A DNA stretch of 64,000 nucleotides from contig NZ_CP037858.1 of the NCBI RefSeq assembly GCF_006974125.1, forward strand, positions 1,364,001-1,428,000, in the 5' to 3' direction. The stretch comes from Stenotrophomonas maltophilia (lineage in GTDB: Bacteria; Pseudomonadota; Gammaproteobacteria; Xanthomonadales; Xanthomonadaceae). The notes beneath the pieces are model-generated. The model made no database searches and was not told where the DNA came from. It saw only the letters and a list, made by a program, of their open reading frames with translations. Numbering within the stretch: position 1 is the first letter of the stretch; the number at the start of each line of letters is the position of its first letter. Of the stretch, positions 18,632 through 28,331 are shown in pieces. The translations under genes were made by a program, and so were the position numbers.

Positions 18632-18697
18632 AAGCGCGGCTTTTGCTTCACGCGGCCAAACAGCCAGCCACGAGGGGCTGCGCCGTTGGCAGGAAAC

Positions 18698-19234
18698 CTA
18701 GTACCGCTTGATCCCAGGCACCGTGCAGCCTTCCAGCTGCGCATGCGCCGACACCGCATTCTCCTTCTCGCCCCGCGCCAGGCGCGACTGCTCGATCGTC
18801 GCCCAGTGCCGGCGGCACAGCGGCCCTGTCTTCGAGCCCAGGTCGACCGCCTTGCGTGCGAACGTCTCCGCCTGCGCCCACTGCCCCTGCAGCAGCGCCA
18901 GCTCGGCACGCTCCTGCAGCACCGCCGGATCACCAGCGACGATCTCCAGCGCATGGTCCAGGCTGCTGGCGGCACCGGCCAGATCGTTGGCCTGGCGTTG
19001 CGCCAGCGCGGTCACCCGCAGGTCTTCCACCTGCGAATCACGCAGCGGCTGCACCGACAGCTCCTTGTCGTCAGGACCTGCGGCCGCATCCACCGCCGCC
19101 AGGCGCTGTGCCGGCGTAGTGGTGTCGACCGGTTTGATCACCGGCGGTGCACTGCTCACGCAGGCGGCCAGGGCCAGGCTGAGGCCGGTCAGGGCCAGGG
19201 GCTGCAGCAGGGATCGCATGTTCATCGGCATCAT
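18698..19234 (-). CDS. Putative lipoprotein with TPR-like repeats
   Basis: 178 residues. A lipoprotein signal (LTGLSLALAAC, Cys at about residue 25) suggests membrane anchoring. After an unstructured stretch, residues 75-175 are Ala-rich helices resembling one or two tetratricopeptide repeats (NDLAGAASSLDHALEIV, GQWAQAETFARKAVDLG). The start overlaps the mrcB stop (ATGA); ATG codons at 19234, 19231, 19225 and 19219 are all possible. Position after PBP1b suggests a cell-envelope accessory role, by analogy with lipoprotein activators, but sequence alone does not prove this. Confidence 0.75.
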   Translation of the reverse strand: MMPMNMRSLLQPLALTGLSLALAACVSSAPPVIKPVDTTTPAQRLAAVDAAAGPDDKELSVQPLRDSQVEDLRVTALAQRQANDLAGAASSLDHALEIVAGDPAVLQERAELALLQGQWAQAETFARKAVDLGSKTGPLCRRHWATIEQSRLARGEKENAVSAHAQLEGCTVPGIKRY

Positions 19235-21669
19235 CGGCTCGGGGGAGGAGTGGCGGCGGGCGCCGCAGCAGGTTCGGCAGGCGGTTCCGGCTTGCGGTCC
19301 AGGCCGAACCAGCTGCGCCAGCCACCACCCTCGCCTTCAGCCTCGCCCTGCCCGTCCGGCGACACCGCCGGCGCACACGGAGCATAGGCCGGCGCATAGC
19401 CGACCACGAACGGGAAGCGGCGCGCTCCCGGGCAGCCCTCATCAGTCGTGTTGAGGCCGGTGGCGGCCACCGACTGCCAATCCAGGCCCTTGTTGCTGAC
19501 CCGCAGCGGCGCACTGGGAAGGCGCTGGAAGATGCCCGACCAGACCCGCATCGCGCCGGTGGCACCGTACAGGCCGGCCTGCTCGTTCTGGTCGTTGCCG
19601 ATCCAGATCACCGCCAGGTGATCACCCGTGTAACCGGCATACCAGCTGTCGCGACCATCGTTGGTGGTACCGGTCTTGCCGGCGGGCTGCAGGCGGCCCA
19701 GGCCATCGGCGTTCAAGCGCTGCGCGGTGCCGCTGGCAACCACCTGCTGCAGGCCGACACTGATCAGGTTGGCGGCAATCGAGTCGCCCTCCTGCGCCGG
19801 TGCCGGGGTCTTGTCGTAACGTTTGAGCAGCTTGCCCTGCGGATCGAGCACGCCACGCACCGCGTGCAGCGGCTGGATCTCGCCACCGGACGCCAGGAAC
19901 TGGTACAGCTGCGCCATCGCGTACGGGCTCTGGTCGGTCGAGCCGAGGATCACTGCAGGGTTGGCCTCTGCCTTGATGCCGGCCAGCACATGGATCAGCT
20001 GGGTCACGCGCTCGGGACCGACCTGCATGCCCACGCGCACCGTGGCCTGGTTGTAGGAATGCGCCAACGCATCGATCAGGCGCACCGTACCGTGGCTGCG
20101 GTTGTCCGCGTTGCCGGGGTTCCAGTTGCGGCCGCGGCCGAGCTGCACGGTCACCGGTGAATCATCGACCCAGCTGGCCAGCGAGTAACGATCCGGCTGC
20201 GCCAGCGCCAGCAGGTAGACGAACGGCTTCAGCAGCGAGCCGACCGGGCGCTGTGCTTCGATCGCGCGGTTGAAGCCGACTTCGGAAACCTCGCGGCTGC
20301 CGATCACCGCCAGCACGTCACCGTTGTGCACGTCGGTCAGCACCATGCCGGCCTGCAGTTCGGGACGGCGCTTGCTTTCCAGCGACTTGATGGTGCGGGT
20401 CACCGCGCCTTCGGCATAGGCCTGCGCGGACGGCGACATGCCGGTCATCACGCTCAGGCCGGCGCCCTGCAGCGCCGATTCCGGATAGTCATGGCCGAGC
20501 TGGCGGCGAACCAGGTCCACATAGGCCGGGAAGCGGTTGGCTGCCACCAGGCCCGGCGTCTTGGGCACGCCCAGCGGCGCCTTCAGCGCGCGCTGGTACT
20601 CGGCATCGTCGATCAGCGTCGCCTCGTGCAGCTTGCCCAGTACGAAATTGCGGCGATCCAGCGCGCGTTCCGGGTTGCGCCGCGGGTCGTAGAAGGACGG
20701 GCCCTTGACCAGGCCGATCAGCAGCGCGATCTGCTCGGTTTCCAGCGACTGCAGGTCACGGCCGAACCAGAACTCGGCGCCGGAAGACATGCCGTGGATG
20801 GCCTGGCTGCCGCGCTGGCCCAGGTACACCTGGTTGAGATAGGCCTCGAAGATGGTGCGCTTGTCGTAGCGCGCTTCCATGATCAGCGCGTACAGCACTT
20901 CGTTGAACTTGCGGGTGACCGTCTGTTCCTTGCCGATCCCGAGCAGACCGCTGCGGGCCAGCTGCTGGGTCAACGTGGAAGCACCCTGGCGGCTCTGGCC
21001 ACCGGAGCGGATCGTCACCCACACCGCGCGAGCAATGCCGGACAGATCGATGCCGTGGTGACGATTGAAGTCCTTGTCCTCCACCGCCTGCAGGCCGGTC
21101 ACCAGCAGGTCCGGCGCCTCGTCCATGCGGATCAGGCGGCGTTCTTCCTGCTTCTGCCCGTACAGGGTGGCAATACGTGCCGGGTCCAGGCGCGCAGCCT
21201 TCAGCGCCTTGCGGTTGTCGGCGTCACGCAGCGAGGCGACCGCACCGTCGGCCAGCGACAGTTCCAGCCGGCGCGGTGCGACGCGGCCATCCACGTCGTT
21301 GTAGCCACGGCTGGAAATGACGAAACGCCCGCCGTTCACCGCATAGGTGGCCGGCTCCTTGCCCTGCCCGTCATCGCGGTAGGCGGATGCGGCGAGCTCG
21401 GTCTTCAGGGTCGCCGCGTCCATCGCCTTGCCCGGCGTGAGCACCAGCGGGCGTGCGTACACGCGGGTCGGAATCTGCCAGCGAAGTTCGCCGAAGCGCT
21501 GGGTCACCTGTTGGTTCAGGTACAGCGTATAAGGGATCAGGAAGCCCAATCCCAACGCGACCGCAGCCATGCTCCAGGTGATCAGGCGACGCCGCCACAG
21601 CGGGCTGTCGTCCTGCTGGTCGTCGTCGTCGAAATCGTCGATGTCGTCGGAATCGTAGCGTCGGGGCAC
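19231..21669 (-). CDS. mrcB: Penicillin-binding protein 1b (bifunctional glycosyltransferase/transpeptidase)
   Basis: 812 residues. An acidic cytoplasmic tail (DDIDDFDDDDQQDD) precedes one TM helix (about 29-50). A UB2H-like region is followed by the family 51 glycosyltransferase with catalytic Glu in AVEDKDFNRHHGID and the GASTLTQQLARS motif. The transpeptidase has SxxK in VGSLLKPF (about 472), SYN in AHSYNQATV and KTGTTND (about 663). The C-terminal 60 residues are Pro/Ala/Gly-rich. It polymerises and crosslinks peptidoglycan at the inner membrane. The Tol-associated CpoB encoded at 48 kb is a known PBP1b regulator in E. coli. Confidence 0.95.
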   Translation of the reverse strand: MPRRYDSDDIDDFDDDDQQDDSPLWRRRLITWSMAAVALGLGFLIPYTLYLNQQVTQRFGELRWQIPTRVYARPLVLTPGKAMDAATLKTELAASAYRDDGQGKEPATYAVNGGRFVISSRGYNDVDGRVAPRRLELSLADGAVASLRDADNRKALKAARLDPARIATLYGQKQEERRLIRMDEAPDLLVTGLQAVEDKDFNRHHGIDLSGIARAVWVTIRSGGQSRQGASTLTQQLARSGLLGIGKEQTVTRKFNEVLYALIMEARYDKRTIFEAYLNQVYLGQRGSQAIHGMSSGAEFWFGRDLQSLETEQIALLIGLVKGPSFYDPRRNPERALDRRNFVLGKLHEATLIDDAEYQRALKAPLGVPKTPGLVAANRFPAYVDLVRRQLGHDYPESALQGAGLSVMTGMSPSAQAYAEGAVTRTIKSLESKRRPELQAGMVLTDVHNGDVLAVIGSREVSEVGFNRAIEAQRPVGSLLKPFVYLLALAQPDRYSLASWVDDSPVTVQLGRGRNWNPGNADNRSHGTVRLIDALAHSYNQATVRVGMQVGPERVTQLIHVLAGIKAEANPAVILGSTDQSPYAMAQLYQFLASGGEIQPLHAVRGVLDPQGKLLKRYDKTPAPAQEGDSIAANLISVGLQQVVASGTAQRLNADGLGRLQPAGKTGTTNDGRDSWYAGYTGDHLAVIWIGNDQNEQAGLYGATGAMRVWSGIFQRLPSAPLRVSNKGLDWQSVAATGLNTTDEGCPGARRFPFVVGYAPAYAPCAPAVSPDGQGEAEGEGGGWRSWFGLDRKPEPPAEPAAAPAATPPPSR

Positions 21670-21753
21670 GGGGATGCAGGCAGGTAGGGTCTGGCGAGTC
21701 TAACGCAGGCGCCGCGGTGGCTGGCAGGCGATGGCCCGCGGTTTCACTGCAGT

Positions 21754-22806
21754 TCAAGCAGCGCGCGGCGCCCGCCACCCGGCCCAGGCGCCCGCAAGCG
21801 CTGCCCAGCCCCCTTTCCAGCCGCCCCCCGCCAGGCAGACGTTGGCCAGGCGTGCGATCAACCGCGGCGCATCATGGACGATCCAGCCTGCCGGCACATC
21901 CACGCGGCGATACAGCTGCAGTCGCGACCACGCCATGCGCCAGGCGAGCGCGTGGAGTCCCTGGAAGCGCTCCGGCGCCACCACCACGCCACGCTGCCCC
22001 AGCAGATCGGCCAGGGCGAGCAGGCGCCGGGCCGTGCGCTGGCGTGCCTGCGAATCGAACAGATCGAGATGGCGCAGGCGTTGCAGGAAACCGCGGCGAC
22101 TGGCACCGATCTGGTTGTTGCCATGCTGCCGGTAGTCGATGGTCGGTTCGGCCAGCATGTCCAATCCTCCACGCAGCGATGCGTGGACCGCCAGCCATTC
22201 GTCGTGGCTCCAGCCCGGCGGGACCGGCAGCGATTCGGCCAGCAGGCCACGGCGCAGCGCACAGGTGGCACCGGTGATGAAGTTGCGCAGCAGGATCGCG
22301 TCGATCGCAAGGCCCGAGCGTTCCAGCTCGACTTCAGCCGGATGGACCACCAGTACCTCCAGCAGCCGCTGGCCCAGCGGCGCGCCCTGCGCGTCCACCA
22401 ACCGCGCATCGCTGTGCAGCAGCAACAGGCCCTGATCGGCGTGGAAGCGCTCCACGTAGCTGCGGACACGCCCCGGATGCCAGACATCATCCTGGTCGCA
22501 CAGGAACAGGATGTCGGCCTGGCAACGCATCAGTGCGTCGGCGAAATTGCGCACATAGCCGAGATTGCGCGCGTGCTGGACGATCTCGACACGGATGCCA
22601 AGCGCCTGTGCGCGCGGCACGAAGGCCTGCAGCAGCTGCGGCGTCTGGTCGCTGGAACCGTCATCGCCGATCATGATTTCGTTCACCGGAAGATCCTGGT
22701 CGAGGATGCTGTCCAGCTGGGCCTGCAGGTAGCGCGCACCGTTGTAGGTGCACAGCGCGACGCCAATGCGCTCGGCAGGGGCCGATCGGGATGGCGCGTC
22801 AGGCAT
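21754..22806 (-). CDS. Family 2 glycosyltransferase
   Basis: 350 residues with a GT-A fold at the N-terminus: VALCTYNGARYLQAQLDSIL, the nucleotide-binding IGDDGSSDQT, and a metal-site region ILFLCDQDDVWHPGR. This looks like rhamnosyl- or galactosyl-type transferases of surface polysaccharide synthesis; donor and acceptor are unknown. No TM helix is evident. The start is uncertain: ATG at 22806 is used, while an in-frame TTG at 22827 would add seven residues, and neither has a strong ribosome-binding site. It is followed by mrcB 84 bases downstream. Confidence 0.88.
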   Translation of the reverse strand: MPDAPSRSAPAERIGVALCTYNGARYLQAQLDSILDQDLPVNEIMIGDDGSSDQTPQLLQAFVPRAQALGIRVEIVQHARNLGYVRNFADALMRCQADILFLCDQDDVWHPGRVRSYVERFHADQGLLLLHSDARLVDAQGAPLGQRLLEVLVVHPAEVELERSGLAIDAILLRNFITGATCALRRGLLAESLPVPPGWSHDEWLAVHASLRGGLDMLAEPTIDYRQHGNNQIGASRRGFLQRLRHLDLFDSQARQRTARRLLALADLLGQRGVVVAPERFQGLHALAWRMAWSRLQLYRRVDVPAGWIVHDAPRLIARLANVCLAGGGWKGGWAALAGAWAGWRAPRAA

Positions 22807-22878
22807 CGAACGTACTCGCGGAAACAAGGGCCGGGGGATGGTAGCAGAGCCCCCCAGGCGGATGGATACGGTGGCTGG

Positions 22879-23769
22879 CTAGCCGTTGCCGGGATGCGCA
22901 GCGATCCGCTGCAGGGCCTGGGCCGCGCTCATCGGTCGCCACGTGTCCGCGTCAGGCTGGAACGGCCGCGGATGTACGCCCAGCAGCGCCTGCAGCGGGC
23001 CGTTGTCCGCAATCAGATCCTGCTGCAGGCGTGACACCGGACCACGCGCTCGCGGCAGCACCGCAGCCAGGCCTCGCAGTGCACCGCCCGGCAACGGCAG
23101 CGCCAATGTTGGCTGTGCCAGGCTGGCGTGCACGCGGCGGAACATCGCGTGGTACGGCAGGCGCTCGCCGCCGCCGATTTCCAGCACCCGCGCCGACGCT
23201 GCGCCGGTGGCGATGCAGGCCACCACGGTGCGGGCGATATCGTCGGCATGCACCGGTTGACGCAGGCCTCCCACCAGCGGTATCGGAAACAGGCGCAGAC
23301 GCAGCGCACGCTGCACGATCGGGGTGATGCTGCGGTCGATGCCGGCCCCATAGATCAGGGTTGGCCGCAGGATCGTCCACCCCATGCCAAGACGTTCGGC
23401 CTGCGCAATCAGGCCCGCCTCGCCCCGCTGCAGCATCGCCACAACGTCCTGTTCGTCGGCCTGCTCGGAATGCTGCTTGCTCAGCACGCTCATCGAACTG
23501 GTGGCGATGACCTGCCGCGCCGGGGCCGCCGTCTGCCGCGACAACCATTGTGCCAATGCTTCAAGGGGGCCAAAGCTGGCAATGGCCTGCCACTCCGGAG
23601 ACGGCACGCTGTCCAGCGCAGCCGCCAGATCCCCACACAGCCAATGCACGCCGTCCTGTGCCGGTTGCGGTCGCCGGCTCACCGCCTGTACACGCCCATG
23701 CGCCTGCACCAGGCGCGGCAGCAGGAACCGGCCGATCTGGCTGGTGGCTCCGGAAACGAGGACGGTCAT
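22879..23769 (-). CDS. NAD-dependent epimerase/dehydratase-family protein
   Basis: 296 residues of the extended short-chain dehydrogenase type. It has the Rossmann motif VLVSGATSQIGRFLLPRLV, a possible catalytic region (TSSMSVLSKQHS) and RPTLIYGAGIDRSI, in which the Tyr-x3-Lys is not obvious. It resembles nucleoside-sugar epimerases or complex-I assembly-type reductases; the substrate is unknown. The ATG at 23769 is preceded by GGAG at 5-base spacing, which decides against the GTG two codons upstream. It is next to a glycosyltransferase, so a surface-sugar role is possible. Confidence 0.82.
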   Translation of the reverse strand: MTVLVSGATSQIGRFLLPRLVQAHGRVQAVSRRPQPAQDGVHWLCGDLAAALDSVPSPEWQAIASFGPLEALAQWLSRQTAAPARQVIATSSMSVLSKQHSEQADEQDVVAMLQRGEAGLIAQAERLGMGWTILRPTLIYGAGIDRSITPIVQRALRLRLFPIPLVGGLRQPVHADDIARTVVACIATGAASARVLEIGGGERLPYHAMFRRVHASLAQPTLALPLPGGALRGLAAVLPRARGPVSRLQQDLIADNGPLQALLGVHPRPFQPDADTWRPMSAAQALQRIAAHPGNG

Positions 23770-23832
23770 CGGCACTCCGTGGGGATGTTGCGAGGGGTGG
23801 CTACTATAGCGGCCCCTCCGGCAGCGGCGGGC

Positions 23833-25404
23833 TCAGGGCGACGACACCCCGATGTCACGCAGCCGCTGCCGCAACTGCTGGTACTCACTGCTGGAAGTGC
23901 CAACGCCAAGCTCGCCCGCCTGCTGGAGCGCACGTTCAGCAAAGGCGACATCACCGTTGCCCAATCGCTCGCTGCCGATCGCAAGCCAACGCTGCGCGAG
24001 GCGCTGGCGGGCCGCAGGCAGGCCACCCGCGGTGGGGGCCAGCGTCTGCCAGGCCTGCAGGCAGGCACCTGCAGCCTGCACCCGGTTCTGCCGCAGGTTG
24101 TCGTCGAAGCAACTGCGACTGGCGGGCAGCAGGCGCGCGGCAGCGGCCTTCACCCGTGCATCGCGCGGTGCCAGCGCCTGTGCTTCGCGCAGGGCATCGA
24201 ATGCGCTGTGCCCCGGCGGGCTGATCCATTGCCCTGCGCGCTCGGCGCGTTCGATCCGGCGCAGGTGATCGCGCAGCTCGCGTTCACGCTGCGCGTTGCC
24301 CACCGCGGGCTGCTGCAGTGCCCCACGGGCCTGCCGTGCACGCTGCAGGCGCTGCGCCAGTTGCTGTTGTGCCGCCTGCGAAGCGCCCAGCGCTTCCGCC
24401 AGCACGGCATCACGCTGCGCCGCCTCGAACTGGAAATCGTCGGCCTGGACCTGGCTTCGCGCCAGCACCGCCTGCAGCACCTGCTCACGGCCCCGCTGGG
24501 CAGTGGGATCATCCGGCGCCACCGCCAGCACGGCCAGGAACCCCTTTGCGGCACCTTCCAGCTGCTGTCGTTTCAGTGCGCGCTGTGCCTGCCGCAAGCG
24601 CTCGTCGACCGCCCGTGCCAGTGCCTCCTGGCTGGCGGGCAGATCGGCGTGGCCTGCGTCGAACAGGCGCGCGCGCTGCAACGTCGCAGCGGATTCAGCC
24701 AGTTCCCCGCGTCCGGCCAGCGTGCGCGCGTGCTGCAGCAGATCGCTCAGTGCGTCCTCGCGCCCCTCCAGAGCAGGCAGGTTGTCCGGCTGCAGTGCCA
24801 GGATACGCTGGAACAGCGGCAACGCACTGCTGTCGCCATCGTCCAGCCGGCCGGCCGCGAACGCGTTGCGAGCCTGGGCCAGCAACGCGCCTATACCGGC
24901 GCCGGCGCTACGCCGCGCCTGCAGTTGCCGGGCCACGGCGTCGGCGTCGCCCTGCGGCACCTGCAGCTCGCGGGCCAGCGCCAGTGACTGCGCGCTGCCG
25001 TCAAGATCGTCGCGCTGCAGCTTGTCGCGGGCCTGCTGCAGGGCCGCCGCTGCGGTTCGTGCAAGGCCCTGGCGGGCCTGCGGCCGATCACCATCCAGTG
25101 CCAGCACCGCCTGGTAGCGCTCCCGCGCACCACTGCCGTCGGCCGCACTCAGCCGGCCGGCGGCGAGCGCACGATCACCTTCGACCAGCAGCTGTTCGAT
25201 CTGCGGCTCATCCCAGAACCAGTCGGCCAGCGGCTTGCGCAGCAGCACCAGCAGCACGAACACCGCCAGCGCCGCGACCAGCGCCCAGCGCCAGACCCGC
25301 CGCGCATGACGTGCCTGCAGCCACCACCAGCGGCCTTCGCGACGGACGCGATCCAGCGCAGGATGTTCAGCGCCATGCGGGCGATGCGGGGGCTCGCGTT
25401 CCAT
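23833..25404 (-). CDS. Membrane-anchored TPR-like protein of unknown function
   Basis: 523 residues. A basic cytoplasmic N-terminus (WWWLQARHARRVWRW) precedes one TM helix (about 41-60, ALVAALAVFVLLVLL). The rest is Ala/Leu/Gln/Arg-rich helical repeats, probably divergent tetratricopeptide units (ALPLFQRILALQPDNLPALEG; GAAKGFLAVLAVAPDDPTAQ). It is predicted to sit in the inner membrane with a periplasmic repeat domain. No enzyme motif is seen. It lies 30 bases downstream of relA and may share its transcript. Confidence 0.72.
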   Translation of the reverse strand: MEREPPHRPHGAEHPALDRVRREGRWWWLQARHARRVWRWALVAALAVFVLLVLLRKPLADWFWDEPQIEQLLVEGDRALAAGRLSAADGSGARERYQAVLALDGDRPQARQGLARTAAAALQQARDKLQRDDLDGSAQSLALARELQVPQGDADAVARQLQARRSAGAGIGALLAQARNAFAAGRLDDGDSSALPLFQRILALQPDNLPALEGREDALSDLLQHARTLAGRGELAESAATLQRARLFDAGHADLPASQEALARAVDERLRQAQRALKRQQLEGAAKGFLAVLAVAPDDPTAQRGREQVLQAVLARSQVQADDFQFEAAQRDAVLAEALGASQAAQQQLAQRLQRARQARGALQQPAVGNAQRERELRDHLRRIERAERAGQWISPPGHSAFDALREAQALAPRDARVKAAAARLLPASRSCFDDNLRQNRVQAAGACLQAWQTLAPTAGGLPAARQRLAQRWLAIGSERLGNGDVAFAERALQQAGELGVGTSSSEYQQLRQRLRDIGVSSP

Positions 25405-25434
25405 GCGTGCAGGGTAGCCGGGGCAGCGTGAAGC

Positions 25435-27591
25435 TCAGCCGAGGCGACGTGCCTCGCTCACGCCCGGCAGCGCGTCCAGCTTGCCCAGCAGGTTCGACAG
25501 CTGGTCGTAGTCGCTGACCTTCAGCCGCAGGCGCAGATGGGCACGGCCACTGTTGCGCACGTTGTCACTGTGGATGTCCAGCACGTAGGCGTCTTCCTGG
25601 GCGATCAGGTTGGTGATGTCCTTCAGCAGCCAGCGTCGGTCGACCGCATCGACCACCACGTCCACCTCGTAGCCGCCCCCGGCCTGGCCCCATTCCACCG
25701 GCAGGATGCGCTGCGGGCTGGTGGCCGCCAGCCGGGCCAGCGCGGCACAGTCTGCCCGGTGCACGGTGACACCGCGGCTACGGGTGAGGTAGCCGACGAT
25801 CGGTTCGCCGGCCACCGGCTGGCAGCAGCGCGCCAGCTGCACCAGTAGGTTGCCCACGCCCTGCACCGTGAACTTGGACTTGCCCAGGTTCTCGCGGCGG
25901 GCGGTCGGGCGCGGAAGCGTCGGCGCAGGGGCCGGCTGGCTGGCCGCGCGTTCTGCTTCCAGCAGGGTTCGGCTGACCTGGTTCGGGCCGGTATCGCCCA
26001 GCGCCACCTGGATGTAGAGGTCATCAACGCTGTCGGCGTGGAACTTCTTCGCCGCCACCACCAGATCCGAATGCTGCAGGCCCAGGCGCTTCAGCTCGCG
26101 CTCGAGCAGTTCGCGCCCGGCCTGCACGTTGCGCGCGCGGTCCAGCTTGTGGAACCAGCTGCGCACCTTTTCGCGCGAGCGGTTGCTGGCCAGGAAGCCC
26201 AGCGCCGGCATCAGCCAGTCGCGGCGGGGGTCGGCTTCCTTGCCGGTGAGGATCTCGACGCGATCGCCGCTGCGCAGGCGATAGGTCAGCGGCACGATGC
26301 GGCCATTGACCTTGGCGCCACGGCAGCGGTGGCCCACCATCGTGTGTACCTGGTAGGCGAAATCAAGCGGCGTGGCTCCCTGTGGCAGGTCCAGCACCTC
26401 GTCCTTCGGGCTGAGCGCATAGACCCGGTCCTCGGTCAGCTCGGCGTCGAGTGCGCCGGCCAGCTCATTGCCCTGCCCGTCCTGTGCCTGCTCCAGCAGC
26501 TGGCGCATCCAGGTGATCTTGCGATCGAACGACTTTTCCGCGCCCTTGCCGCCTTCCTTGTACTTCCAGTGCGCGGCCACGCCCAGCTCGGCCTGCGAAT
26601 GCATCTCGTGGGTGCGGATCTGCACTTCGATCGTGCGCCCTTCCGGGCCGACCACGGCGGTGTGCAGCGAACGGTAGTCGTTGGCCTTCGGGCGTGCGAT
26701 GTAATCGTCGAACTCGCTCGGCACCGGCGCCCACAGCGCATGTACCACACCCAGCGCGGCGTAGCAGGCGGCCACGTCGTCGACCATCACCCGCACCGCG
26801 CGGATGTCGTACAGCTGGTCGAACGCCAGCCGCTTCTTCTGCATCTTCCGCCAGATGCTGTAGATGTGCTTGGGGCGGCCACTTACTTCGGCATGGATGC
26901 CCTGTGCGGCCAGCTCGCGCGACAGCTGCTTCTTCACGTTCTGCACGTAACGCTCGCGCGCCACGCGGGTTTCGTCCACTTCACGCGCGATGCGGCGATA
27001 GGTTTCCGGCTCCAGGTGGCGGAACGCCAGATCCTCCAGCTCCCACTTCAGCTGCCAGATGCCCAACCGGTTGGCCAGCGGCGCGTGGATGTCGCGGGTC
27101 AGCTGTGCCAGCGCCCGGCGCTGTTCGTCGTCCAGCTTGTCGGCAGCGCGCATTTTCGCAAGCTGCCGGGCCAGCAGGATCGGCACCACGCGCAGGTCGC
27201 GGATGATCGCCAGCAGCAGGCGGCGCAGGCCCTCGCTGTTGCGCCCGGCCTCCCGGCCAGCATGCAGCGCCCAGACCGGATCGGCGGCGTCCTGGCCGTC
27301 GAGCAGGCCGATCACCGCCGCCTTGTGGTTGCCCAGCGGCAGCTGGTCCAGGCTGGCGCGCAGGCCGGGAAGGTCGAACAACAGCGCGGCGACCACCGCG
27401 CCTTCGTCGGCCGAGAGCATCGACAACGCATCGAGGGTATCGCCCAGCACCGACCAGCTGGCGCGCATCTGGTGGTCGCAGTCCGGTGCTTCCCAGTGCT
27501 CGCGCAGGGCCTGGCGCAGCGGAGCGGGCAGCACCGCTGCGGAGGGACGGTTCAACAAGGCATCCAGGCCGGGGACAGAAGCGCGGTTCAC
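25435..27591 (-). CDS. relA: GTP pyrophosphokinase RelA
   Basis: A 718-residue long RSH protein that makes (p)ppGpp on stalled ribosomes. The HD hydrolase region is degenerate: the expected HDxxED is replaced around LLFDLPGL. The synthetase has RPKHIYSIWRKMQKK, the charged motif EFDDY (the RelA-type form rather than the SpoT RFKDY) and ARPKANDYRSLHTAVVGPEG. TGS (DEVLDLPQGATPLDFAYQVH), zinc-finger-like (ARCCQPVAGEPIVGYLTRSRG) and ACT domains follow. It should therefore be a synthetase-only enzyme. The upstream gap to the next divergent gene is 130 bases. Confidence 0.95.
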   Translation of the reverse strand: MNRASVPGLDALLNRPSAAVLPAPLRQALREHWEAPDCDHQMRASWSVLGDTLDALSMLSADEGAVVAALLFDLPGLRASLDQLPLGNHKAAVIGLLDGQDAADPVWALHAGREAGRNSEGLRRLLLAIIRDLRVVPILLARQLAKMRAADKLDDEQRRALAQLTRDIHAPLANRLGIWQLKWELEDLAFRHLEPETYRRIAREVDETRVARERYVQNVKKQLSRELAAQGIHAEVSGRPKHIYSIWRKMQKKRLAFDQLYDIRAVRVMVDDVAACYAALGVVHALWAPVPSEFDDYIARPKANDYRSLHTAVVGPEGRTIEVQIRTHEMHSQAELGVAAHWKYKEGGKGAEKSFDRKITWMRQLLEQAQDGQGNELAGALDAELTEDRVYALSPKDEVLDLPQGATPLDFAYQVHTMVGHRCRGAKVNGRIVPLTYRLRSGDRVEILTGKEADPRRDWLMPALGFLASNRSREKVRSWFHKLDRARNVQAGRELLERELKRLGLQHSDLVVAAKKFHADSVDDLYIQVALGDTGPNQVSRTLLEAERAASQPAPAPTLPRPTARRENLGKSKFTVQGVGNLLVQLARCCQPVAGEPIVGYLTRSRGVTVHRADCAALARLAATSPQRILPVEWGQAGGGYEVDVVVDAVDRRWLLKDITNLIAQEDAYVLDIHSDNVRNSGRAHLRLRLKVSDYDQLSNLLGKLDALPGVSEARRLG

Positions 27592-27721
27592 AGCATCGAG
27601 CAGGCAAGACAGAGGTTCCTACACTAGCGCCGGCGCCGTTCAGGGACAATCACCGCGGCCACCATCACCCGGCATGAAGACATGCCGCTACACTCGCGGG
27701 CAAACCCAGGAGAGTTCCGCC

Positions 27722-28258
27722 ATGCCCTCGATCGCCCCGCGTTTCCGCCCACGGCTGTTGGCCTGCGCCGCACTGCTGCTGTCCCTGTCGGCACCTGCGC
27801 TGGCCCAGCGCGTGGTGGACGGTGACCTGCAGCAGCAGATGTCGCCGACCGAGTTCAAGGCGGCCGGCCTGGACAAGCTGAGCGCGCAGGAACTGGCCAC
27901 GCTCAACCGCTGGCTGCAGGGCAAGGTCGAAGCAGCGACGACCCAGGCGGTAGCGGCGGTGCGCGAAGAAGCCCGCGAACAGGGCCGCCAGGAAGTGATC
28001 GTGAAGAACCGTGGGTTCTTCGGTTTCGGCAGCAGCGAGCCGATTACCGGCGTACTGCAGGGCGAGTTCCGTGGCTTCGGCAAGGGCCGTGTCTACGTGC
28101 TGGACAATGGCCAGGAATGGGAGCAGACCGACAGCACCAGCGTGGTCGGTGTGCGCAAGCAATCGCCCAAGGTCAGCATCAAGCCTGGCGTGATGGGCGT
28201 GTGGTACATGAAGGTGGACGGCGTGAACAGCCAGCCCAAGGTGCGCCGCTCCAAGTAG
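27722..28258 (+). CDS. Small exported protein of unknown function
   Basis: 178 residues with a signal peptide (CAALLLSLSAPALA, cleavage expected before QRVVDG). The first third of the mature part is helical and charged (SPTEFKAAGLDKLSAQEL), then NRGFFGFGSSEPITGVLQGEF leads into an OB-like beta segment (GRVYVLDNGQEWEQTD) and a basic C-terminus (KVRRSK). No catalytic motif is recognised; a similar secreted protein occurs in relatives by general recall. Start chosen at 27722 with AGGAGAG upstream; an earlier ATG at 27674 lacks a ribosome-binding site. The stop TAG is the first part of a GTAG repeat. Confidence 0.8.
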   Translation: MPSIAPRFRPRLLACAALLLSLSAPALAQRVVDGDLQQQMSPTEFKAAGLDKLSAQELATLNRWLQGKVEAATTQAVAAVREEAREQGRQEVIVKNRGFFGFGSSEPITGVLQGEFRGFGKGRVYVLDNGQEWEQTDSTSVVGVRKQSPKVSIKPGVMGVWYMKVDGVNSQPKVRRSK

Positions 28259-28281
28259 TAGATCCACGCCACGCGTGGATG
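28258..28281. repeat. SMAG (GTAG) palindrome
   Basis: GTAGATCCACGCCACGCGTG and its continuation form a palindrome whose GTAG shares the last base of the preceding stop codon. Confidence 0.75.
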
Positions 28282-28293
28282 ACATTCCACCGC

Positions 28294-28320
28294 ACCCCGC
28301 CGGTCATTGTCCGGCGGGGT
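28294..28320. terminator. Bidirectional hairpin between convergent genes
   Basis: ACCCCGCCGG, a 7-base loop, then CCGGCGGGGT: a perfect 10-bp stem between the 3' ends of the exported-protein gene and hrpA. There is no U-tract, so it may be a transcript-stabilising hairpin rather than a classical intrinsic terminator. Confidence 0.55.
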
Positions 28321-28331
28321 CGGGCCGGGGG

